This document shows, piece by piece, positions 30,401-35,681 of a DNA stretch of 35,681 bases. Origin of the DNA: Tieghemiomyces parasiticus (lineage: Eukaryota > Kickxellomycota > Dimargaritomycetes > Dimargaritales > Dimargaritaceae). Positions within the stretch are counted from its first letter, which is position 1; each line of letters begins with the position of its first letter. The notes beneath the pieces were generated by a model. It searched no databases and had not been told where the DNA came from. It saw nothing but the letters and a program-made list of their open reading frames with translations. A program made the position numbers and the translations under genes. The stretch spans positions 1 to 35,681 of the forward strand of contig JANBPT010000449.1 of the NCBI GenBank assembly GCA_027575765.1, given 5' to 3'.

Positions 30401-33400
30401 CCCTCTGGCTGCTCCGGGCCATCTACGTGCCCATAGACCGTACCCTGCCCGAACAGCGCCAGCGCTACATGGTTGAAGCCGCTCAGTGTACTCACATCCT
30501 GAGTATGACCGATTCTGACGGGGTCTGGACGGAGGCCTTTCCGGGGTTGGCGCTGCTCCAGGCCGAGGCCGACTCTAGTTCTGAGCCTTTCCCTTACGTT
30601 CACCAGCCTGACGACCTGGCCTACATTATATTCACCTCGGGCACAACCGGACAACCGAAGGGTGTTATGATCCGACACGCTGGCCTGACCAACCTGCTGG
30701 TTGCACCGGAGGCCCGTGTGTGCCCAATTCCCGGCTCACGGGTTCTCCAAGTCATGTCCGTCGGTTTTGACACCTTCATGATTGTCTCTTTGTCGCCCCT
30801 TTGTACGTCATCCACGGTGGTCTTCAACGACGGTGACATTCCGACCGTGCTTCAACGTGTGGACGTTACGTTCATGAACCCTTCCCTGCTGGCATCGTTG
30901 AATCCCAGAGATTACCCCAATATCAAGCGGGTCATCAGTGGAGGCGAGGCCCTGCTTCCAGAGCTGGCGGCAAGATGGTTACCGCACTGTCAGGTGGAGA
31001 ATACCTATGGCCCCACAGAGACTACAGTCACCAGCCATGCTGTAAAACTTCAGGCCGGTGGGGCTGTCTCCATTGGTCGGCCCATTTCTGGGTGCAGCTG
31101 TTACATTGTCAACCCGTTCCATCAGCCAGTGCCAATTGGCGTCATTGGCGAGATCTACATCGGTGGCCTAGGCGTCAGTGCGGGCTATGTCAACCACCCA
31201 GACCTCAACGCAACACAGTTTGTCCGTCTGCCCTTCTCCGACGGCCTAGTGTACCGCACCGGTGACCTCGGCCGTTGGTTACCCGACGGCGTGGTGGAGT
31301 GCCTGGGCCGCCGAGACGACCAGGTGAAGCTGCGCGGCTTCCGTGTCGAGTTGGCTGAGGTGCGAGGGGCCCTCCTTAATCTACACGGCATACGGGACGC
31401 TTACGTATTGATCCACGAACACAACCTAGTCGCCTTTACGTATCCCAGCTGTCTTGAGGGAGAGTCCGTTACATCGGCCCTGCGTAAGGTCTTGCCGCAC
31501 TACATGGTCCCAAGTTACGTCCTGGGTCTTGACCAGGTCCCTCGCACCACTAATGGCAAGGTCGACCGACGGGCCCTAGTAGAACTTTTCACTACAGGCC
31601 AGCGGTGTCAACAGTCTCAACTAAGCCCGACTGCCTATCCCGAACACCTAGGCGATGAAGCACTGACACTCGCAAGCGTGGTCAAAGCCGTCCTACGTGT
31701 ATGGGCACCGAACGTCAACTTGTCCTTGAGTTTTCTGAAGCTCGGCGGAGACTCCATCAGCGCCATTCAAGTGTCTGCCCGCTGCCGGCAGCTCGGCTAC
31801 AACCTTTCTGTTCCGGACCTGCTGGAGGATAGGACGCTTAGTAAGCTGTCCACCCTGATGCAGCCGCTTGAGTCCCCACCTGACGCCACGCTCCAGGACG
31901 TAGACAAGGACGCGACCTGGTCACCTGGCCGCTTCCCGCTCCTTCACTGCACTGCCGCTGATCTCGATCAGATTGCGACGGACCTTGCCGAGCTCCGCTT
32001 GGCCCCCACTGATGTGGCTGATCTCTACCCGATGACCCTGACCCAGCAGGGTCTCTGGACTGCCACCGCCAAGGACCCTGCCGAGTACGTTATCCAGTTC
32101 GCCTTGACTGTCGTCGGTGATACCTCCACGGACCAGATTCATCGGGCGCTGGCCTCGGTGGTGGCCCGACACACCATCCTGCGCACCGTGTTCCTGACCA
32201 CCTTCAGCAATTCCCACTGTACCGGCGTTCAGGTCGTGACCAAGCGGCCCCTCTTTGGCTGGACAGAGGTTACCGAGTGGTCAGAGCTTGACGTGGATGC
32301 GGAGGGCACCTACCTCACCGCCAATGGGCGACGCGGCTTTAGGGCGGGCGAACCGCTCCTGCGCGCTTTGGTCAAGCGAGGATCCCAGGGTCGCCACCGT
32401 TTGGTCGTGGCGATTCACCACGCACTCATGGACGGGTGGACCATGGGCGTATTTCTGGACGAGCTACGTTTTACTATACAGGGCGACCATTTGCTGGCCA
32501 CTACACCGCCCCCGCAGTTCCGCGACTACGTCAGGTGGAACCTAGAGCAGAGGGACCACCAGGCCCCTGAGTACTGGCGGACCTACCTCCACGGCGTCGA
32601 CCAGCCCACGCTGCTCGCTCTGCCTAACGACCCCTGTGCAACTCCGGCCAAGAAGGAGCACCGGTTCCCCCTTAACGCCGACCTGGACCAGTTGAAGACG
32701 CTATTCCAGGCGCACGGTCTCACTATTTACACGGTTCTCAAGGCGGCCTGGGCAGTGGTACTGTCCCACTACACCGGCCGGGGGGATGTTGTGTTTGGCA
32801 GCGTGGTCTCCGGCCGAGCTCTCCCTCTCGCTGGCATTGAGAGCCTCTTCGGCTGTCTCGTCAATACCGTGCCCTGCCGAATTCACATCGAACCTGAGCT
32901 GCAGGTACTCGAGCAACTCCGCCGACTGAACAACGAGGGCCGTCTGAGTATTCCGCGTGAACATGACCACCTCACCAGCATTGCCAGGTGGGTGCCGAGC
33001 GATGTACCCGTCTCAGGTCTGTTTAACACCTTACTCGTACTTGAGAATGTGCCTGACTGGGATTCAGAGACGGTAGATGACACCGTCACCTTCACGGACC
33101 TGATCTCCGTACGCTCCACCGAGTACGCCATGACTATTATCATCCAAGCCGAAGATGGTCAGCTTATCGGCTGCCTCAACTGGGACCTTGCTACCTTTGC
33201 TCAGCCCTACGTCAAAGCCCTGGGCCAGCACCTTCAAGCTGCCTTTGACCAACTCATTTTCTCCCTGCGGGAGGATAGCCGAGGTATTTCAACACTAACC
33301 AGCCTTCGGCTCCTCTCCCCTGATGAGTATCAAGCTGCGACCGAGGACCTCGCTCGGCCCACTGCCGTGATCGACGTCAACACTTGTGCCCACGACCTGT

Positions 33401-35681
33401 TTGTCCAGCAAGTCCAGCATATCCCCAACACCATCGCTGTCGAATACGATGACCCTGTCACAGGTCTCACTACCTGGACCTACCAGGGGCTGTTGGATAG
33501 GGCTAACCAGGTGGCACATTACTTGACCGTCCAGGGCGTCCAGCGCGAGGAGCCAGTCGGCCTGCTCATGGACCGCCTGCCTAGCGCTGTTGCTGCCATG
33601 CTGGGTGTGCACCTGGCCGGCGCTGCTTTCGTGCCCTTGGATCCCAACCTTCCCCTTGACAGATTACGCTTCATTACCGGCGACTGTGGGATTAGACGGG
33701 TCCTGTGCAACACCAACGACGAGGCAAACACAAAGGCCGTGGGCGAAGCTGCAGGGGTGGCCATAGATTCACTTGATGGCCTCCTTGCTGATACCACTAG
33801 TCAACCGATAACCCCCAATATGCCACGGATCCGGACCACCGACCTGTCCCATATCCTCTACACATCGGGCACCACCGGTCAGCCCAAAGGTGTCCAACTA
33901 GAGCATCGGGTCATGGCCAACTTTGTCCAGCAGTCCCGGGAAGTCATTGCCGTCGAGGGAGGGATGCGGGTGATGCAGAATATGGCCCTCACCTTCGACT
34001 GCTGCCTCTTGGAGGTCTGGGTCACTTTGTGCAACGGCGCCACCCTTGTGCTGCGTAACGACCTTCTGGACACCCTTCCCAAGGTCGACGTCCTCATGGC
34101 CACGCCCTCCGTCCTGGCCACCCTCGACCCGACCAAGTATCCCAATCTTTGCCACGTCATCACTGCGGGTGAGGCGCTGCCCCGCCCGCTTGCTGAGCGC
34201 TGGTCAGCCCACTGTCCTGTTACCAACATGTATGGCCCCACCGAGTGCTTCGTGTGCCATACCATGCGGTATATTCCCGGTGGCCCCGTCACGATCGGTC
34301 GCCCTGTCCCCAACACCGAGTGCTACATCTTGGACCGTGGGCTGCGTCCTGTACCTATCGGCGTACCTGGTGAGATTTACGTGGGCGGTGTTTGCGTCAC
34401 CCGTGGCTATGTGAACCGCCCTGATTTGGAGGCCACCACTCTCCTGCCCAATCCGTTCACCGGCCAAGGTTATCTGTACCGTACGGGTGACTTGGGCCGC
34501 TGGCTCCTGGATGGCACAGTCGAGTACTTTGCCCGCCGTGACGACCAAGTCAAGATCCGCGGCCACCGTGTGGAACCCCGGGAGATCGAAGCCGTCCTGA
34601 ACCAGTGTGTGGCTGTCAGCTCGGTCGCAGTGGTCGTTTCCTCGGGCAAGCTGTACGCCTTTGTCAGCCCCGATACCGTGGTCCTGTCTGATCTGAAAGC
34701 CCACGCACTGGCCCGCCTCCCGCCCTACATGGTTCCCGGGGCCATCATCCCCTTATCCGAGCTGCCGCAAAACCTCAACGGCAAGACCGACAGGCGTCGA
34801 CTCCTTGAAATGCTGCCCACCCTCATTGACCACAGTTCCGACCGAGCGGTGACTGCACCCAAGAATGAGGTCCAGCGCTTGCTGGTCGAAGTCATGGCTA
34901 CGGTCCTAGACTTGCCCACAGCTGACGTGGACATCGACGACTCCTTCCTCCAGCTGGGGGGTGACTCCATCTCGGCCATCCGTCTCTCCTCCCTGTGTAG
35001 GGATCGCGGTCTCCAGGTCAGCATCGCCCAAGTCTTCCAACATGGCACCCCGGCGGCCCTCGCCAGGGTCGCTGCCCAGAATGATCCCCCCTCGGCTACT
35101 GTGGGATACCAACCTTTCGATCTCCTCACCGCTCCCGAGGATGGGCTGGCAGGGCTGAAGAACGAGGTGGCTACAGGGTTAGGCGTTGGAGTCGAAACCA
35201 TCGAGGACATCCTGCCCGTCTCCAGCCTGCAGCAGGGCTTCCTCGTGAGCACACTCAAAGATCCTACTGCCTACATGGTGCAGATGGCCTACGACCTGAC
35301 GGGCCCGCTTGACGTGGCCAGATTGAGCCAGAGCTGGTCACAGGTCATTAGGGCCCACCAGATCTTACGTACCAAGTTTGTTGTCCCCACCGACCAGTCT
35401 CGACATGCCTTCCTCCAAGTGGTACTGCGGGATACTGATTTCGAATGGACGTACCAAGACCAGCCTCGGCATGATATTGCTGAGATCGAGCGGGACCACT
35501 TCACTTCCGACCGGAAACGCGGCTTCACCCTGTCTGGGCCGCTGCTTCGGTTTACCGTATACCATGGGACTGGAAATCGGCACCTCTTCTGCATCACGTT
35601 TCATCACGCCCTACTCGACGCCTGGTCCGAGGGTATCGTCATGGCCGAGTCACTGGAGCACTACCACGGCGTCGAGGTTCA
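27430..35681 (+). CDS. Multimodular nonribosomal peptide synthetase (3' end outside window)
   Basis: A single intronless frame runs from 27430 to the window edge, at least 2750 residues. NRPSs assemble peptides by adenylating amino acids (A), carrying them on phosphopantetheine (T) and joining them (C). Readable order: half-C, A-subdomain remnant, dead T-like, dead C, then A1-T1-C2-A2-T2-C3. Both full A domains keep the AMP-binding loop (TSGTTGQPKG), YGPTE, YRTGDLGR and the A10 lysine. Both T domains keep GGDS, and C2 has HHALMDG. The nearest in-frame stop upstream is 27388-27390 and the first ATG is 27430. A second ATG at 27487 is equally possible, and residue numbers here count from 27430. 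The order A-T-C-A-T-C recalls fungal dimodular synthetases of the epidithiodiketopiperazine type, but no tailoring genes are visible. The product is unknown. Confidence 0.95.
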   Translation, partial: MLACLLSPSSSPTDLELAAMLPTTALIVTQPTCPSTGYGRVSTTTPFRFRIDHVQLSKVAWGLLLARYANTETVSFGHVEILPPSAAQMAVPHTTTGCSMHLAASTRLSALVEEAPHPVTGRAFHHEWSVAQGEPIQLNTALITYGSPGLPEGPEVGCTVTSVNANHVSVDTLAADAQATVVIECQVADENLTVNLTFDRRAVAASTAQRLCCQFSTAMHALAKVKGHPGQKSDMTIADVPWVDATDGSQQMHPVEARDTPGTAPSPGHGLVTESESKSSDSTVLDKECHIVSLDHALVKEGILSPLSVITGDTRIVTFTAAPEAECQQLRKKLSRLGLPVAAAPAALLSFETYPHLSHADGRGLRQLADAYLLVAGEADRFRAQDDDGLWLAVTCADLLQGAGFSATRADDLWESVLARPILASQLRHRIQQRHGALLDVRTILACDGVAALTLTTKLADQSMFQAPFPQISAPSTALRTAPLTPYQARVWVAAQLSEHASQFYYQATVGLDRSLPLVQIQHVLEQFMRSVGWLCTVIRCEEGRPLTCVLPYGDEAIGGWNGGQLLALQHASFGHDDVVLVDTDMVVAAYRTQSAQLVVCVLQLLGPEALFNRLIDELSLALWAEYEGRSRSINPSLLLSTVLTAADEAPTASAPAYWATLLAGVSTDLPLLLDHPRPRVPSFQLTAANLHQSGGLMDGIASLVETNQGTITATWVTLIGSYLGRIGSGTDTVVDVVLNQELLRDRLYQVTSHATLPVRFPTAKDTLGLDSLGTEIDKQLRQSVHHLTSSDCPYTVLSRLPGFPLWHPVRVAIHVHQASTGNPPVVSVTNDYSHSACWHDLVFRVDVTGQEPAMTIWYNSDLLEATIIERLGANLMHYIQVSLTSPQLLSTVPLVCPTEERLLLKEFGSNPGKYDPLDSQTSVISLVRGSVQRVPDSVALESLTETVTYSQMNAQVDCLARALQTHGIQPQDRVAVIVESRPATVMAMLALWLLRAIYVPIDRTLPEQRQRYMVEAAQCTHILSMTDSDGVWTEAFPGLALLQAEADSSSEPFPYVHQPDDLAYIIFTSGTTGQPKGVMIRHAGLTNLLVAPEARVCPIPGSRVLQVMSVGFDTFMIVSLSPLCTSSTVVFNDGDIPTVLQRVDVTFMNPSLLASLNPRDYPNIKRVISGGEALLPELAARWLPHCQVENTYGPTETTVTSHAVKLQAGGAVSIGRPISGCSCYIVNPFHQPVPIGVIGEIYIGGLGVSAGYVNHPDLNATQFVRLPFSDGLVYRTGDLGRWLPDGVVECLGRRDDQVKLRGFRVELAEVRGALLNLHGIRDAYVLIHEHNLVAFTYPSCLEGESVTSALRKVLPHYMVPSYVLGLDQVPRTTNGKVDRRALVELFTTGQRCQQSQLSPTAYPEHLGDEALTLASVVKAVLRVWAPNVNLSLSFLKLGGDSISAIQVSARCRQLGYNLSVPDLLEDRTLSKLSTLMQPLESPPDATLQDVDKDATWSPGRFPLLHCTAADLDQIATDLAELRLAPTDVADLYPMTLTQQGLWTATAKDPAEYVIQFALTVVGDTSTDQIHRALASVVARHTILRTVFLTTFSNSHCTGVQVVTKRPLFGWTEVTEWSELDVDAEGTYLTANGRRGFRAGEPLLRALVKRGSQGRHRLVVAIHHALMDGWTMGVFLDELRFTIQGDHLLATTPPPQFRDYVRWNLEQRDHQAPEYWRTYLHGVDQPTLLALPNDPCATPAKKEHRFPLNADLDQLKTLFQAHGLTIYTVLKAAWAVVLSHYTGRGDVVFGSVVSGRALPLAGIESLFGCLVNTVPCRIHIEPELQVLEQLRRLNNEGRLSIPREHDHLTSIARWVPSDVPVSGLFNTLLVLENVPDWDSETVDDTVTFTDLISVRSTEYAMTIIIQAEDGQLIGCLNWDLATFAQPYVKALGQHLQAAFDQLIFSLREDSRGISTLTSLRLLSPDEYQAATEDLARPTAVIDVNTCAHDLFVQQVQHIPNTIAVEYDDPVTGLTTWTYQGLLDRANQVAHYLTVQGVQREEPVGLLMDRLPSAVAAMLGVHLAGAAFVPLDPNLPLDRLRFITGDCGIRRVLCNTNDEANTKAVGEAAGVAIDSLDGLLADTTSQPITPNMPRIRTTDLSHILYTSGTTGQPKGVQLEHRVMANFVQQSREVIAVEGGMRVMQNMALTFDCCLLEVWVTLCNGATLVLRNDLLDTLPKVDVLMATPSVLATLDPTKYPNLCHVITAGEALPRPLAERWSAHCPVTNMYGPTECFVCHTMRYIPGGPVTIGRPVPNTECYILDRGLRPVPIGVPGEIYVGGVCVTRGYVNRPDLEATTLLPNPFTGQGYLYRTGDLGRWLLDGTVEYFARRDDQVKIRGHRVEPREIEAVLNQCVAVSSVAVVVSSGKLYAFVSPDTVVLSDLKAHALARLPPYMVPGAIIPLSELPQNLNGKTDRRRLLEMLPTLIDHSSDRAVTAPKNEVQRLLVEVMATVLDLPTADVDIDDSFLQLGGDSISAIRLSSLCRDRGLQVSIAQVFQHGTPAALARVAAQNDPPSATVGYQPFDLLTAPEDGLAGLKNEVATGLGVGVETIEDILPVSSLQQGFLVSTLKDPTAYMVQMAYDLTGPLDVARLSQSWSQVIRAHQILRTKFVVPTDQSRHAFLQVVLRDTDFEWTYQDQPRHDIAEIERDHFTSDRKRGFTLSGPLLRFTVYHGTGNRHLFCITFHHALLDAWSEGIVMAESLEHYHGVEV
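27568..30120 (+). other. Vestigial NRPS module at the N-terminus
   Basis: In order: (1) the C-terminal half of a condensation domain (27568-28110; KVAWGLLLARYANTETVSFG, NLTVNLTFDRR). (2) Directly after it, a remnant of the small A subdomain (about 28290-28520; CHIVSLDHALVKEGILSPLS, with ADGRGL where A10 NGKVDR would be), so about 400 residues of A core are missing. (3) A carrier-like helix set in which GGDS is DDDG, Gly389 replacing the phosphopantetheine serine (codon 28594). (4) A full-length condensation fold (about 28860-30120) whose HHxxxDG reads LQLLGPE (residues 603-609). All in frame, with no internal stop. Confidence 0.75.
30190..31880 (+). other. NRPS module 1: A1-T1
   Basis: AMP-binding loop FTSGTTGQPKG around Lys1077, A5 NTYGPTE, A7 YRTGDLGR, A8 GRRDDQVKLRGFRVEL, and A10 NGKVDR with Lys1377. 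The carrier GGDS has Ser1442. By alignment with the GrsA Phe domain, the binding-pocket positions read D-T-I-F-I-G-T-V-T-K. Substrate is not assigned. Confidence 0.85.
32011..35080 (+). other. NRPS module 2: C2-A2-T2
   Basis: C2 opens with LYPMTLTQQGLW and has an intact active site HHALMDG (His1663, His1664, Asp1668). A2 has YTSGTTGQPKG (Lys2153), NMYGPTE, YRTGDLGR and NGKTDR (Lys2452). Its aligned pocket code is D-C-L-M-I-A-M-V-C-K. T2 has LGGDSIS with Ser2513. All catalytic residues are present. Confidence 0.88.
35190..35681 (+). other. NRPS C3 domain, cut by the window edge
   Basis: It opens with EDILPVSSLQQGFL, a standard C1 motif. The active-site motif reads HHALLDAW (His2725, His2726, Asp2730), with Ala where the last Gly of HHxxxDG is usual. 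The window ends about 20 residues later, so its partner domains are unseen. Confidence 0.85.

Noticed and set aside
30136..30678. A 180-codon minus-strand ORF, and others antisense to the NRPS between 27.5 and 35.6 kb
   Set aside because: They are shadows of the continuous NRPS frame and have no domain of their own.
6275..35681. A biosynthetic cluster joining the Zn2Cys6 regulator to the NRPS
   Set aside because: They are about 19 kb apart with HSP90, a SNARE gene and PUS3 between them, and no tailoring or transport genes. Any link would be speculation.

Overview
This window looks like nuclear DNA of a fungus. The evidence is a Zn(II)2Cys6 transcription factor with a fungal-specific regulatory domain, a eukaryotic cytosolic Hsp90 ending in MEEVD, a eukaryotic Pus3/Deg1 pseudouridine synthase, a mitochondrial-type PPR-like protein, a tomosyn-type R-SNARE and a large fungal-style NRPS. 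Genes have few or no introns, are GC-rich at third codon positions and carry clear TATA boxes. My guess is an early-diverging filamentous lineage of the Kickxellomycotina/Dimargaritales kind, which is known to include NRPS-rich mycoparasites. That placement is inference, not something the sequence proves.

Layout. 1-165: the 3' end of an unknown plus-strand gene. 414-2846 (-): PPR-like mitochondrial protein. 3747-4191 (+): TATA box and a small secreted proline-rich peptide, with a 49-bp tandem duplication over its stop. 4250-6270: non-coding apart from one weak small ORF. 6275-8626 (-): Zn2Cys6 transcription factor. 8630-17940: a stretch of more than 9 kb with no convincing gene, holding poly-G/C tracts, perfect palindromes, a hairpin, a possible leader intron and one ORF that may be a decayed retropepsin. 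17968-20515 (+): HSP90 with heat-shock elements, TATA box and an intronless CDS. 21622-23002 (+): a two-exon gene for a proline-rich protein ending in a tomosyn/amisyn-type R-SNARE motif. 23181-25163 (-): PUS3/DEG1, with an upstream in-frame ATG that would add an Arg-rich presequence. 25398-27429: non-coding. 27430 to the window end (+): an intronless NRPS, cut off by the window after about 2750 residues.

The NRPS is the most interesting locus. Its readable order is half-C, A-subdomain remnant, dead T-like, dead C, then A1-T1-C2-A2-T2-C3. The first roughly 880 residues look like one NRPS module that lost its adenylation core, its carrier serine and its condensation histidines, yet stayed open in frame. 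No tailoring, transport or regulator gene lies beside it within the window. The transcription factor is about 19 kb away and is probably unrelated. The other genes are housekeeping functions (chaperone, tRNA modification, organelle RNA, secretion) with no evident shared pathway.
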